Source of the DNA: Latescibacteria bacterium UBA6620 | GTDB lineage: Bacteria > Latescibacterota > UBA2968 | Length of the DNA stretch: 64,000 nucleotides | Direction: 5' to 3' | Assembly: GCA_002433075.1 (NCBI GenBank) | Contig: DJHM01000015.1 | Coordinates: 1 to 64,000 of the forward strand | In this document: piece by piece, positions 35,736 through 45,081 of the stretch | Numbering within the stretch: position 1 is the first letter of the stretch | Layout of the letters: the number at the start of each line of letters is the position of its first letter | Translations under genes and position numbers: made by a program | The notes under the pieces: generated by a model | Databases searched by the model: none | The model's input: the letters and a program-made list of their open reading frames with translations, nothing else | What the model was told of the DNA's origin: nothing

Positions 35736-36713
35736 TTGAGCGACAGACGAAAAGCCTGTGTGCTCGTCCCGATCGAAGACGACCTCAAGGCACAGATCGA
35801 AGCACAGTGTCAGGTTCAATACCTCGACCACACAACGCCCAGAGACAAACTGCTGGCCGCCATCAGCGAAATCGAAGGCGCGCTGGTCTCACCCCGCATC
35901 AGGGCGGACGAAGCCCTGTTCGAGGCCACACCTCAACTGCGCGTCCTGGCCACGACCAGCGTCGGCTACGATGCCTTCGACATCGACAGCGCCACCCGTC
36001 ACGGAGTCGTCGTCTGCAACACACCCGGGGTTCTCACCGCCGCCGTCGCCAACCTGACGATGACCCTCATCTTCAGCCTCACCCTCCGGCTGCTGGACAA
36101 CGAAAACTTCGTTCGAAGTGGCGGCTGGGCGCGCCGAGAGACGCCACCTCCCCTGGGCCACGACATTCAGGGTCGAACGCTCGGTGTCGTCGGCTACGGT
36201 CGGATCGGTCAGGAGGTCACGCGTCGGATGCAGGCCCTCGGAATGAAGACGCTCTGGTACGACGTCTTCGACACCCCGCATCCCGATGCGCCCGAAAGCG
36301 AGTACCGATCCCTCGACGACCTGCTGGCCGAATCCGACTTCGTGACGCTTCACACGAATCTCGACGAGTCTTCTCGACACCTCATCGGTGAACGTGAACT
36401 GGCCCGAATGAAACCGACCGCGTACCTGATCAACACCGCCCGAGGCCCTCTCGTCGATCAGCCCGCCCTCGTCGACGCCCTCCGCGCAGGCCGAATCGCG
36501 GGCGCCGGGCTGGACGTCCTCGAAAGCGAGCCCCCTGATGAGGACGATCCTGTCTTCACGCTGCCCAACTTAGTGTGTCTGCCCCACGTCGGGACCGCAA
36601 CCGAAGAAACCCGTCGGTTGATGCGCGAACACGCCGTCAAGAATCTCCTCGCCGTACTCGCAGGAGAGGAGCCCCTGACCCCCGTGAATCCGGAAGCGCT
36701 TCAGAACGGCTGA
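35736..36713 (+). CDS. D-2-hydroxyacid dehydrogenase (glyoxylate/hydroxypyruvate reductase-like)
   Basis: A 325-residue NAD(P)-dependent D-2-hydroxyacid dehydrogenase. The nucleotide site is GVVGYGRIGQEV (GxGxxG). The catalytic Arg is in INTARGPLVDQ, the Glu in LESEPPDEDDP and the His in CLPHVGTAT. N-terminal half has TSVGYDAFD and NTPGVLTAAVANL, matching GyaR-type enzymes. TTG start at 35736 with AGAGGA about 9 bases ahead. Four bases before the DUF3604 gene, so probably one operon. Confidence 0.92.
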   Translation: MSDRRKACVLVPIEDDLKAQIEAQCQVQYLDHTTPRDKLLAAISEIEGALVSPRIRADEALFEATPQLRVLATTSVGYDAFDIDSATRHGVVVCNTPGVLTAAVANLTMTLIFSLTLRLLDNENFVRSGGWARRETPPPLGHDIQGRTLGVVGYGRIGQEVTRRMQALGMKTLWYDVFDTPHPDAPESEYRSLDDLLAESDFVTLHTNLDESSRHLIGERELARMKPTAYLINTARGPLVDQPALVDALRAGRIAGAGLDVLESEPPDEDDPVFTLPNLVCLPHVGTATEETRRLMREHAVKNLLAVLAGEEPLTPVNPEALQNG

Positions 36714-36716
36714 CCA

Positions 36717-38912
36717 TTGGCCATCGTGCTCACCAGAACCCCGCTGTCGTGCAGCATCACGGAAGGATCCGAGCGGGACAACTTTCACGTCCGATTCACG
36801 AGTGTCGATTGCGCCATTCGGGACGTTGATCCCCAGACCCTGCCCGCCGGCAAAGTCGGCACGTGGAAGATAGAACTCTACCCTCAGTCGGAAATCGGAT
36901 TGGGCGGCGGCTACCTGCTCGAACGATGGGGGTTCCTCTTCGGTTACCTCACGCAGGATTACAATCCCGCGGGTCGCGATTTCGTCACGATCGAAACGGA
37001 ATCGACCGCAGCCCTAGAATTCATCGTCAACACCGACAATCCCTCCCACCGTCCCCCTGTCGCCAGAGTCGTCGTGACCGACGGTGTGCTCTCTCCGGGA
37101 GACCGGATCTCCATCCATATTGGAGATCGTCGCCAGGGCGGCGTGGGAAGCGAGGTCTACGACGCGACGACGGAAGCCAGAATCGCGGTTGGTGTCGATC
37201 GCGACGGGTCCGGCGTCTTCAAAGCCCTGACCGACAGTCCCCGCCGCATTCGAATCGTCTCCGAGCCTGTCCCCGACCTGCTCCGCATCCTCGCCCCCTC
37301 TGTCGTGGAGCCCCACGAGCGCTTCGATCTCCACGTCCAGATCTTCGATCCCCACCGGAACATCTGCGAACAGTTCGAGGGCCGTGTTCGTTTCAAAGAC
37401 AGGCCGAACTTCGACGGCCTCCCAGACGAAGTCGACTTTTCCTCCGAGGATGCGGGCATTCGTGTCCTCGAAAACGTCTCGATCACCACGCCCGGAATCC
37501 ATAGACTCGCCGGCTTCGTCGAAAACATCGACCTTGCCGCCCATAGCAACCCGATCGAAGCCGTCGAAGACCCGGCCTCGCGCCTGCTCTGGGGGGAATT
37601 CCACTGTCACTCTTGGGGCGACACGACACTCGGACTGATGGATGAACCGAGCTTCAAGGTCCATCCGATGGCCCGTCACGAACAGGCTCGGCGTGTCGGC
37701 CGCTACGACTTCTGTGCACCCGGCCCGATGTCACCCCCCGTTTATGAAGACGCCCCGGAGCAGTGGGCGGCTTCTCGCGATGCCTTCCGCACGTTCGACG
37801 AACCGGGTCGATACGTCCCGTTCCTCGCCTCGGAAGTCCACGCGCGTCCCGGCGGCGACAGAAACGTCGTATTTTTCGATGACGAACCGCGAAACCACGA
37901 CCAGCGGGTGACCCTGACTGAACTACTTGCCTCCTACGGAGATCGTGACGATGTCATCTTAGAGTCACACGTTGGCGGCGGACCTCCCAGCTGGTCGCGC
38001 GACCCCACGCCGCGGGAGCGGCTCGTCGAAATCGCCAGCGGACACGGCGCCTTCGAGTGGATCCTCCAGGACGCGCTCGAACACGGATACCAGCCGGCCA
38101 TAATCGGCTCGACTGACGCCCATCTCCCCGCGATCGGATCGCCGATGGCTGCCCACACCTTCCGCGGGCGATTCCAGAAAGTGCTGAACATTCGGGATAC
38201 GGGCCCGGGCAGCGGCCCCGTCGCGGCGATCTGGTCGACCGAATGCACTCGTCAGGCCATCTGGGACGCCATCGACCGCCGCTCGACGTTTGCCACAACC
38301 GGCGCACGGATTCTGCTCCACGTTTCGATCGACGAGGCTCCGGCCGGCGCAGCCATCTCCGTCAACGATACTGTCGATGTTCAAATCGTCGTCCACGGGT
38401 GCGCGCTGATCGAGCGGGTCGACCTGCTCCGCAACGATCGATGTCTGGCATCTTGGCAACCCGTCGAAATCGACATCCACCTCGAACATCGAGACGCGGC
38501 GCCTCTTCGCGAAGGCGCCTACTATGTCCGACTTCGCCAGGTCGACGGAGAGTACGCCTGGTCCACGCCGATCTGGGTCACCTGTGACGAGGGTCGGGAG
38601 GTGGACGATCCGGCCCTACCTGCCTGGAACGCCCACGAAGAGATCGATCTGTCGAACGTTCGTCCAAACGCGGCGGAGGCCCACGAGGATGCCCTGCGGA
38701 CGTATCTCGAGACGGAAGAAGACCCTGATCGTTTCAGGGACATTACTCCCATCGGAATGCTCGACGAAATCACCGGAAAAAGTGCTCTCTTCCTGGCCTG
38801 GCTCTCACCCGAAGACATCGCCGTCAGCATTCGATGGTATTATGAATTCGAAATGCCTCGACTACATCTCGACTGGGGCTGGCGCGACTACGGAATGCAC
38901 CGTGGCATTTAA
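36717..38912 (+). CDS. DUF3604/PHP-like metal-dependent hydrolase
   Basis: A 731-residue protein. The first 290 residues look like beta-sandwich domains. A PHP-like metal-binding core begins with LLWGEFHCHSWGDTTLG, continues with FLASEVHARPGGDRNVVFF, ILESHVGGG, and ends with AIIGSTDAHLP, each supplying His/Asp/Glu ligands. The last part has an ARILLHVSIDEAPAG beta domain. DUF3604 proteins are thought to be hydrolases of unknown substrate. TTG start at 36717, 3 bases after the preceding stop. Forms an operon with the dehydrogenase and probably the next gene (21 bases on). Confidence 0.8.
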   Translation: MAIVLTRTPLSCSITEGSERDNFHVRFTSVDCAIRDVDPQTLPAGKVGTWKIELYPQSEIGLGGGYLLERWGFLFGYLTQDYNPAGRDFVTIETESTAALEFIVNTDNPSHRPPVARVVVTDGVLSPGDRISIHIGDRRQGGVGSEVYDATTEARIAVGVDRDGSGVFKALTDSPRRIRIVSEPVPDLLRILAPSVVEPHERFDLHVQIFDPHRNICEQFEGRVRFKDRPNFDGLPDEVDFSSEDAGIRVLENVSITTPGIHRLAGFVENIDLAAHSNPIEAVEDPASRLLWGEFHCHSWGDTTLGLMDEPSFKVHPMARHEQARRVGRYDFCAPGPMSPPVYEDAPEQWAASRDAFRTFDEPGRYVPFLASEVHARPGGDRNVVFFDDEPRNHDQRVTLTELLASYGDRDDVILESHVGGGPPSWSRDPTPRERLVEIASGHGAFEWILQDALEHGYQPAIIGSTDAHLPAIGSPMAAHTFRGRFQKVLNIRDTGPGSGPVAAIWSTECTRQAIWDAIDRRSTFATTGARILLHVSIDEAPAGAAISVNDTVDVQIVVHGCALIERVDLLRNDRCLASWQPVEIDIHLEHRDAAPLREGAYYVRLRQVDGEYAWSTPIWVTCDEGREVDDPALPAWNAHEEIDLSNVRPNAAEAHEDALRTYLETEEDPDRFRDITPIGMLDEITGKSALFLAWLSPEDIAVSIRWYYEFEMPRLHLDWGWRDYGMHRGI

Positions 38913-38933
38913 CTAAGCGCGGACCGGAATCAA

Positions 38934-39752
38934 ATGGATCGCTACAAAAACTACGCTCGCGAATTCACGAAGCTCTCGCTCTGGTACGCACGAAAGCGCA
39001 TCCTCGAAGGATCCAGCGATTTCGAGAATGCGCTCAACGTTCGGGTCAACATTTTCCGGAACACACGACTCAACGACGGCGTGAACCGGCATCCTTCCCA
39101 GGACGATGTCGAAATTCCGGAGTGGACAGCCCTCCTCGACCGGCTTCGCACCGTCTTCGATTCCCACATCGGCGACGAAGACACCACGGTCCTCGAGAAC
39201 GAGGGCCTCGAAGTCTTCTGGCCGGACATCAAAGCCAAAGTCGACAGGGACGGCGATCCGCAAGTCCCCGGGGAGGATCGACCTTACGAGAGCTGGTCGT
39301 GCGACTACCGGGGCGACACGGCGCTCAACATCCACATCTTCAACACCTACGCGCCCGCGTCGCCGCTGACTTCAAAGAAGGACGCCTTCGCTGCAGCGCT
39401 CATCCGGATGATCGAAGATTCCGTGCGCAACCGGCCCGACATCGATGTCGTGGCCTGCGGAAGCTGGCTCAACTCCGTACCGTCCTTTGCCGATCTGTTT
39501 CCGCAAGCCTGGCGTGACAGTGCCAGAGGGTCCAGGGAGGTCCGATACACGATGGGCCATTGGGGTCAATTCACCGATCGGCGCGGAGATTTTCACGTCA
39601 AAAACGGACAGCAATTCCGCGAGACCGGTGAGTTTCCCTACGAGTCGACCCGTTGTTGGGACCAAACCGACAGCGTCCTCGATCATCTCTACGCCCACTT
39701 CCCGGGCGCCGTCGAACACAACGCCTCCGTCGATTACGAATCCCTCCGGTAA
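38934..39752 (+). CDS. Conserved-looking hypothetical protein, 272 residues
   Basis: No family recognised. Visible features: a helical N-terminus (YAREFTKLSLWYARKRILEG), a central CDYRGDTALNIHIFNTYAPASPL stretch, DVVACGSWLNSVPSFADLFPQAW, and a C-terminal His/Trp-rich MGHWGQFTDRRGDFHVKNGQQFRETGEFPY. The many fixed Gly/Trp/His residues suggest an enzyme rather than a structural protein. No signal peptide or membrane helix, so cytoplasmic. Likely last gene of the operon started at 35736. Confidence 0.7.
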   Translation: MDRYKNYAREFTKLSLWYARKRILEGSSDFENALNVRVNIFRNTRLNDGVNRHPSQDDVEIPEWTALLDRLRTVFDSHIGDEDTTVLENEGLEVFWPDIKAKVDRDGDPQVPGEDRPYESWSCDYRGDTALNIHIFNTYAPASPLTSKKDAFAAALIRMIEDSVRNRPDIDVVACGSWLNSVPSFADLFPQAWRDSARGSREVRYTMGHWGQFTDRRGDFHVKNGQQFRETGEFPYESTRCWDQTDSVLDHLYAHFPGAVEHNASVDYESLR

Positions 39753-39819
39753 CCGGAAACCTCGGGCGAGGCAAGTTCTCGAACGCTGGACGCTTCTCTA
39801 CCTACGTTCCCACCTGCAA

Positions 39820-39838
39820 CACTATATGACTTATAGTG
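39820..39838. repeat. Inverted repeat CACTATA-N5-TATAGTG
   Basis: A perfect 7-bp inverted repeat with a TGACT spacer, 68 bases past the hypothetical gene and about 100 bases ahead of the small membrane protein. Could be an operator or the hairpin of a weak terminator; no T run follows. Confidence 0.45.
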
Positions 39839-39939
39839 ATCATTAGGCAAATGGTGCTCTCAGGAGACCACGTATGTGACCGGACGGGTTGGGGTAGCTG
39901 GGGAGGATGAACCGATACACCCGCCCCAAGGAGGAACGT

Positions 39940-40122
39940 ATGGACGGAGGTCCTCCAAAAGCGCTTATGATCGTTTCTGCACTTGCGCTCATACTCGCCG
40001 TCATAGGAACCATCGTCGGCGATATGGCCGGATACCCGCCTGAAGGACTTTCACGGGCAAGCGCCAATACCGCGCTGCTGGCGATCGGCTGGCACATGAT
40101 TATGGGAAGCAGCGACGGGTAG
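39940..40122 (+). CDS. Small single-helix membrane protein
   Basis: A 60-residue protein with one clear membrane helix (LMIVSALALILAVIGTIVG) and a second, weaker hydrophobic stretch (ANTALLAIGWHMIMG). ATG at 39940 is chosen since AAGGAGGAACGT lies directly ahead, a near-ideal ribosome site; an ATG at 39907 is less well placed. No family recognised. It is followed by a good terminator, so it forms its own transcription unit. Confidence 0.7.
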   Translation: MDGGPPKALMIVSALALILAVIGTIVGDMAGYPPEGLSRASANTALLAIGWHMIMGSSDG

Positions 40123-40148
40123 CTGAATTAAGGATCGACCATTTTCCG

Positions 40149-40180
40149 GGGCGGGTCTGTATCTGGACCCGCCCTTCTCA
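40149..40180 (+). terminator. Rho-independent terminator
   Basis: GGGCGGGTC (40149-40157), 8-base loop, GACCCGCCC (40166-40174), then TTCTCATT. A 9-bp GC-rich stem placed 26 bases after the small membrane protein stop. Confidence 0.75.
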
Positions 40181-40248
40181 TTCAAACATTGAATGTCGCC
40201 GAGATCAGCATCCCGGCGACATCGTTTTGTTCCTTCTCAGACTCCGAC

Positions 40249-40905
40249 TTACGGCGTAATTTTGAATCCGAACCCGATTGAAAGTACCGGGTAGTATTTG
40301 AACCAGGCTACGTCGTCTTCGAGTTCCTGGGTCTCACGACGCAGTTCCTGCTGGAAGGCCGGGTCGCTCGAAATCGGTCCCGTCGCCCGGGACGTCACCT
40401 GGGGCGAGCCCTGAAACACGACCCCGATGTCGACCGCGAATACGAAGCGGTTGGCCGCCGCATTCCCCCAGCCGATGCCCAGGTAGGGGACCGTCGTGTT
40501 GAAATCGACCTCGCTGACGAGCGTCCCCACGTCCGACACCTGATAGGTCTGGCCCCCCACCTCGATCGAAGTGGAGATCGATTCGTTCTCCATCGTCAAT
40601 CCATTCGCGTTGTAGAGCAGTCCACCCGAAATCCTAAATCCGCGAAAAGGAATCGGATGGAGATCGGCCAGAACGTGTCCGGAAAGTAGTTCGAGATCGG
40701 CGTCGTAGTCGATGTCCCCGGCTGTAAGATCCCGCGAAAGGTTCAGAGCATTCAGACCGCCCCTGAGATTCACGAGCGGAATCAGCCCGAGCGTGCCTTC
40801 GACCCCGACCCCCAGGGTGCCTCCCTTTACTGTGACTCCAATGCCGGCCAGCGACGGAGTCGCTGTCATCAGTACCGTGATTGCGATCCAGGCGATTCGG
40901 CGCAT
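40249..40905 (-). CDS. Secreted/outer-membrane hypothetical protein
   Basis: A 218-residue protein with a signal peptide (MRRIAWIAITVLMTATPSLA, cleavage after LA) and a beta-rich mature part with alternating hydrophobic strands (GIGVTVKGGTLGVGVEGTLGL, FRISGGLLYNANGL, YLGIGWGN, FVFAVDIGVVF) ending in the aromatic-poor but strand-like YYPVLSIGFGFKITP. This fits a small outer-membrane beta barrel. GGAGG lies 5 bases before ATG 40905; an in-frame ATG at 40926 is less likely. No clear partner. Confidence 0.75.
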   Translation of the reverse strand: MRRIAWIAITVLMTATPSLAGIGVTVKGGTLGVGVEGTLGLIPLVNLRGGLNALNLSRDLTAGDIDYDADLELLSGHVLADLHPIPFRGFRISGGLLYNANGLTMENESISTSIEVGGQTYQVSDVGTLVSEVDFNTTVPYLGIGWGNAAANRFVFAVDIGVVFQGSPQVTSRATGPISSDPAFQQELRRETQELEDDVAWFKYYPVLSIGFGFKITP

Positions 40906-41183
40906 CGCATCCTCCAAAGAGTTCATCGATCACTCTCCCAAACGATACGCCTCATCCGATTGACCCGTCAACCCTGGGCCTGTCTCGGCCTCCCCGTCGC
41001 ACGAACCCACGGCATCGACATCTGAGGCCACGGACCGAACTATAGAGAGGGACATCGACACGGTCGGTGTCCCTTTGTTTTGCGCGTGACGCAAGGCTTC
41101 CCTACCCTTGCATCCGTGTTTTCAGGGTGTTTCGTCGTTCGCTTTCGAGTCCGTCCAAGACTCGGCCTCTATGTTGAGCCAGA
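40906..41183. other. Intergenic region between divergent genes
   Basis: 278 bases between the outer-membrane protein gene (minus) and the transporter gene (plus). Two small hairpins lie near 41049-41094: GGGACA/TGTCCC followed by TTTGTTTT, and TTGCG-N5-CGCAA. They could form a leader attenuator for the transporter, but this is only a possibility. No gene seen. Confidence 0.35.
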
Positions 41184-42635
41184 ATGAATAAAATCGACAT
41201 CCCCGAACCGACAGGCGTCTTTGCGGAACCCTGGTCCGGTCGGAAATTCCTCGGCCTTCTCGGCGTCTTCGGCCCGGCCGCCATCGTCGCCTCTCTCTCC
41301 ATCGGCGCTGGGGAAACCATCGTCGTGGTCCGCGCCGGAGCGTGGGCCGGATACGATCTGTTGTGGCTGGTCCTCGTCAGCTGTCTCGTCAAAGGCGTAT
41401 TCGTCACCTATATGCTCGGTCGCTACACCGCGATCAGCGGCGAATACCTCGGACATCGCCTAGTCCGTCTTCCCGGGCCCAGGGGATGGCTCCTCCTTCT
41501 CATCATCGCCGCGGAAATGATCGGCGCGCCTCTCGGCTGGGTACCCATCTCCAAGCCCTGCGGCGATCTCTTCCACCACCTCTTCAAGGGCGTCCTCCCG
41601 TCATCCGTACCCGAACCCGTTCTCGAGAACGCCATCACCTCCGTGTTCGTGGCCGCCGCCATCCTGATGAGTGTCCGACTTTCGTTCGAACGACTGGAAA
41701 AACAGCAGATCGCGATCTGCTTCATGCTGGTCGTAGGAACGTTTCTCGGAACCCTCCTCGTCCAACCCGACTTTTACCAGACGCTCACGGGAACTTTTTC
41801 GGTCGGCAATCTCCCTTCGTATCCGGACTGGGCGCCTCCCGATGCCGTAAAGCATCCCTATTTGACGATGGCCACGACCTTCGGATACGTCGGGGGCAGC
41901 GTGATGTCGTATCTCGTCTACGCCAACTGGGTCGGCATTCACCGCTGGGGTCTGGCCGGGCACGAAAAGATCAAGGAGATTCGGCAGCGCGCTTTTTCGT
42001 CCGACCGGATCGACTATCTGCCCGACGACCCGGCCTCGGCCAACCGCCTTAAAGCTCTGGCCGCGCCCCTCCGGTGGGATGTCGGTCTCGGCGCCCTGGT
42101 CCTTTTCTTCGTCACCGCCGCCTTTATGGTTTCGGGCGCAGCCGTCCTGTATCCGCTCGAGGCTCAGTTCGAAGGGTGGGGACTCCTGACCAACCAGGCG
42201 CACGTCTGGAGTAACATCCATCCTTCGCTCGTGTGGGTCTATTACGTGTGCATTCTCGCCGCCCTGTGGGGAACTCTACAGGCGTTACCTGAGGTCTACG
42301 CCCGCGTCACCCAGGAGTTCCTCCAAGCCATCTGGCCCGATCGGGAGTGGGATTACGATCGCATCAAGATCCGAATCTGCACCTACATCTTCTGCGCCAC
42401 GATGATCATCATCTGGGCGAACATCCCTTTCGACATCCTGACCCAGATCGCCGGCTTCATCCTGGCCAACTTCACGATCGCCCTGGCCATCATCGCCGCC
42501 ATTTACCTGAACTTTGTCCTGCCCCCACGCTACCGGGTCAACACCCCCATCCTAATCGGATCGATCCTTTCCGCGGGAGTGATGGCTCTGTTCGCCGGAA
42601 TCAGCGGTTGGGGTCTGATCCAGAAGCTGTTCTGA
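41184..42635 (+). CDS. Nramp-related membrane transporter lacking the metal motif
   Basis: A 483-residue membrane protein with about 11-12 helices, similar in layout to Nramp divalent metal transporters (FGPAAIVASLSIGAGETI in the first helix, GYVGGSVMSYLVYANWVG in the sixth). The DPGN of helix 1 is replaced by SIGAGE and the helix 6 MPH motif is missing, so it probably does not carry iron or manganese. Related proteins are common in Planctomycetes-like genomes with unknown substrate. A lactonase gene follows after 24 bases. Confidence 0.75.
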   Translation: MNKIDIPEPTGVFAEPWSGRKFLGLLGVFGPAAIVASLSIGAGETIVVVRAGAWAGYDLLWLVLVSCLVKGVFVTYMLGRYTAISGEYLGHRLVRLPGPRGWLLLLIIAAEMIGAPLGWVPISKPCGDLFHHLFKGVLPSSVPEPVLENAITSVFVAAAILMSVRLSFERLEKQQIAICFMLVVGTFLGTLLVQPDFYQTLTGTFSVGNLPSYPDWAPPDAVKHPYLTMATTFGYVGGSVMSYLVYANWVGIHRWGLAGHEKIKEIRQRAFSSDRIDYLPDDPASANRLKALAAPLRWDVGLGALVLFFVTAAFMVSGAAVLYPLEAQFEGWGLLTNQAHVWSNIHPSLVWVYYVCILAALWGTLQALPEVYARVTQEFLQAIWPDREWDYDRIKIRICTYIFCATMIIIWANIPFDILTQIAGFILANFTIALAIIAAIYLNFVLPPRYRVNTPILIGSILSAGVMALFAGISGWGLIQKLF

Positions 42636-42659
42636 CCCGAAACTCCATCGGAGGACCCG

Positions 42660-43664
42660 ATGCTCCTGCGCTCATTACTCCTCGTTCTCGTTTTCACGTT
42701 CGGTCGCGCCGACGGTCAGATCGTGCCCGAAGGCGCTACGCTCGACACGCTCTTCACCGGCGGGATGACCCTAACGGAAGGGGCAGCCGTCGCCCCCGAC
42801 GGTCGCGTCTACTTCAGCGACATCACGTTCACGTTCGCCGCCGAACCGAACGCCGTCCAGGCCGGCCACATCTGGCGTTACGATCCTGCCACGGGAGAGA
42901 CCGAGATCTTCCGGTCGCCCAGCGGGATGTCCAACGGCATCAAGTTCGACGCGAACGGCAATATGCTCGTCGCTCAGGGCGCCGACTACGGGGGCCGCAG
43001 CCTCATCCGGACCGACATGAAGACCGGCAAGAGCTACATCATCGCCGGCCTCTACGAGGGGCGTCCGTTCAACGCCCCGAACGACATCACCATCGACCTG
43101 AAGGGCCGCATCTACTTCAGTGACCCACGTTACCTCGGTCACGAGCCCGTCGACCAACCCGTGATGGGCGTCTATCGCGTGGACCCGGACGGCTCCATCA
43201 CGCGGATCATCACCGACGCCGGCAAACCCAACGGTGTCGCGGTCTCCCCGGACCAGAAAACCCTCTACGTCGTCAGCAACGACAACGGCGCCGTCGGTTT
43301 CGACCGCCTCCCGGCTGATGCGACTTACCACAAGGGCCGAATGGCCCTCCTCGCCTACGACCTGCACGACGACGGCACCGCCTCTTTCAGAAAAATCCTC
43401 GTCGACTACTGGCCGGAAGACGGCCCGGACGGCCTCGTCGTCGACGTCCACGGGAACCTCTACGTCGCCGAACGCAGCGTGAAACGTCCAGGCATTGCCG
43501 TCCGAAACCCTGACGGCAAAGAAGTCGGCTTCATCCCCACCGAGGTACCCACCAACGTCGCTTTCGCCCGTGGGGAGGACGCCAACCTCCTCTACATCAC
43601 CGCTGGCAAAAGCCTCTACAGCATCCGCCTCAATACAGAAGGCTACCACCTGCCCACTCCTTGA
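42660..43664 (+). CDS. Secreted SMP-30/gluconolactonase-like protein
   Basis: A 334-residue beta-propeller lactonase with a signal peptide (LLLRSLLLVLVFTFGRADG). The motifs are LTEGAAVAPDGRVYFSDITF, MSNGIKFDANGNMLVAQGADYGG, PFNAPNDITIDLKGRIYFSDPRY, PNGVAVSPDQKTLYVV and GPDGLVVDVHGNLYVAE, the metal site of SMP-30 enzymes. Periplasmic, unlike the paralogue at 34739. GGAGGACCCG precedes ATG 42660. Probably in one operon with the transporter upstream. Confidence 0.92.
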   Translation: MLLRSLLLVLVFTFGRADGQIVPEGATLDTLFTGGMTLTEGAAVAPDGRVYFSDITFTFAAEPNAVQAGHIWRYDPATGETEIFRSPSGMSNGIKFDANGNMLVAQGADYGGRSLIRTDMKTGKSYIIAGLYEGRPFNAPNDITIDLKGRIYFSDPRYLGHEPVDQPVMGVYRVDPDGSITRIITDAGKPNGVAVSPDQKTLYVVSNDNGAVGFDRLPADATYHKGRMALLAYDLHDDGTASFRKILVDYWPEDGPDGLVVDVHGNLYVAERSVKRPGIAVRNPDGKEVGFIPTEVPTNVAFARGEDANLLYITAGKSLYSIRLNTEGYHLPTP

Positions 43665-43692
43665 TTTTGCACTTTGCACTGGAAATTTTGCA

Positions 43693-45081
43693 TTGAATAT
43701 CCTGTTCATCATGACCGACGACCACACGGTCGCCGAGATGAGCTGTGCCGGAAACGCCATCCTCCAGACCCCGAGCTTCGACCGTCTCGCCCGGGAGGGC
43801 GTCCGGTTTACCAACGCTTTCTGCACCAACGCCCTGTGCGCCCCCTCTCGCGCAGCTGTCCTCACCGGAGCCTTCAGCCACGTCAACGGCATTCGCGGCA
43901 ATTCTGAGGTTGCAGGTCAGGTCGAGTCTCTCGACCCCTCGGTCGCCACCTTCCCCCAGCTGCTGCAATTCGCTGGCTACCAGACCGCTCTCGTCGGAAA
44001 GTATCACATCCGACAGGACCCGAAGGGATTCGACACCTGGACGATCCATCCCGGACAAGGAGAGTACTTCGATCCCGAGTTTATTCACAACGGGGAGACG
44101 ATTCGAAAAGAGGGTTACGCCACCGACATCACCGGCGACCTCGCGCTCGAATTCCTCGAAGGTCGGGATTCAGACAGGCCCTTCTGTCTCGTCTATCAGT
44201 TCAAAGCACCTCACCGCCCTTTCACACCCGCCCCTCGGCACGCCAACCTCTTCAAGGACGTTACGATCCCTGTCCCGGCCACCTACGAAGACGATTACGC
44301 CACACGCAAAATTGCCGGCCTCGCGGAGGATATGAAATTCCACGTCAGCCTCGAACGCGACTACGACGACATTCCCGATGGGATTTCTGAGTCAGAGAAG
44401 AAAGACTGGATCTATCAACGTTTCATCAAAGACCGGTACCGCACCCTCCTCGGCGTCGACGAGAACATCGGCCGCGTTCTCGACTACCTCGACGCCAACG
44501 ACCTGACGAACGACACCCTCGTCATCTACACCTCCGACCACGGCTACTTCTGCGGCGAACACGACTGGTACGACAAGCGCTTCATGTACGACCCCGCGAT
44601 GCGCATCCCTCTCCTCATCCGTCCGCCCCGAGGAGTCGCCGATCACGTTGCTGACGAAATCGTGATGAACGTCGACTACGCGGCCACCATCCTCGACTAT
44701 TGCGATCTCGAAACTCCCGACACCGTTCAGGGCCGGAGTCTGAAACCGATCCTCGACGGGGCTCCCCCCGCGAACTGGCGTGACACTGCCTACTACCATT
44801 ACTACGAGAACTCCTGGGAACTTCACGGCAAGGGAGACGAGGCGATGGCCGAGCCCTACTCCTACTTCACCCCGCATCGCGTCGGTCCTCACCGGGGCAT
44901 CCGGACGAACCACCACAAGCTCATCCACTACTACAGCGAAGATTACTGGGAGCTGTTCGATCTCGTCGACGACCCGGACGAGCTCCGCAATCGCTTTTCA
45001 GATCCTGCCACGCAGCCCCTCGTGACCGACCTCCAGGCTCGCCTGCAGGAAGAGCGTGAACGCTACGGCGACGTGAATTGA
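43693..45081 (+). CDS. Type I sulfatase
   Basis: A 462-residue sulfatase. NILFIMTDDH supplies the first metal ligands, Cys49-Ala-Pro-Ser-Arg53 is the formylglycine motif, VYTSDHGYFCGEH-like YTSDHGYFCGEHDWYDK supplies the later Asp/His, and the end has ELFDLVDDPDEL. Start is TTG 43693, with no strong ribosome site. The gene lies 28 bases after a lactonase in a TTTTGCA-rich spacer. The stop overlaps the next start (TGATG), coupling it to the EamA gene. Confidence 0.93.
   Translation: MNILFIMTDDHTVAEMSCAGNAILQTPSFDRLAREGVRFTNAFCTNALCAPSRAAVLTGAFSHVNGIRGNSEVAGQVESLDPSVATFPQLLQFAGYQTALVGKYHIRQDPKGFDTWTIHPGQGEYFDPEFIHNGETIRKEGYATDITGDLALEFLEGRDSDRPFCLVYQFKAPHRPFTPAPRHANLFKDVTIPVPATYEDDYATRKIAGLAEDMKFHVSLERDYDDIPDGISESEKKDWIYQRFIKDRYRTLLGVDENIGRVLDYLDANDLTNDTLVIYTSDHGYFCGEHDWYDKRFMYDPAMRIPLLIRPPRGVADHVADEIVMNVDYAATILDYCDLETPDTVQGRSLKPILDGAPPANWRDTAYYHYYENSWELHGKGDEAMAEPYSYFTPHRVGPHRGIRTNHHKLIHYYSEDYWELFDLVDDPDELRNRFSDPATQPLVTDLQARLQEERERYGDVN

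Noticed and set aside
42771..43901. 376-codon minus-strand open frame across lactonase and sulfatase genes
   Set aside because: Spans two convincing genes on the other strand and has repetitive Val/Asp/Gly composition only.
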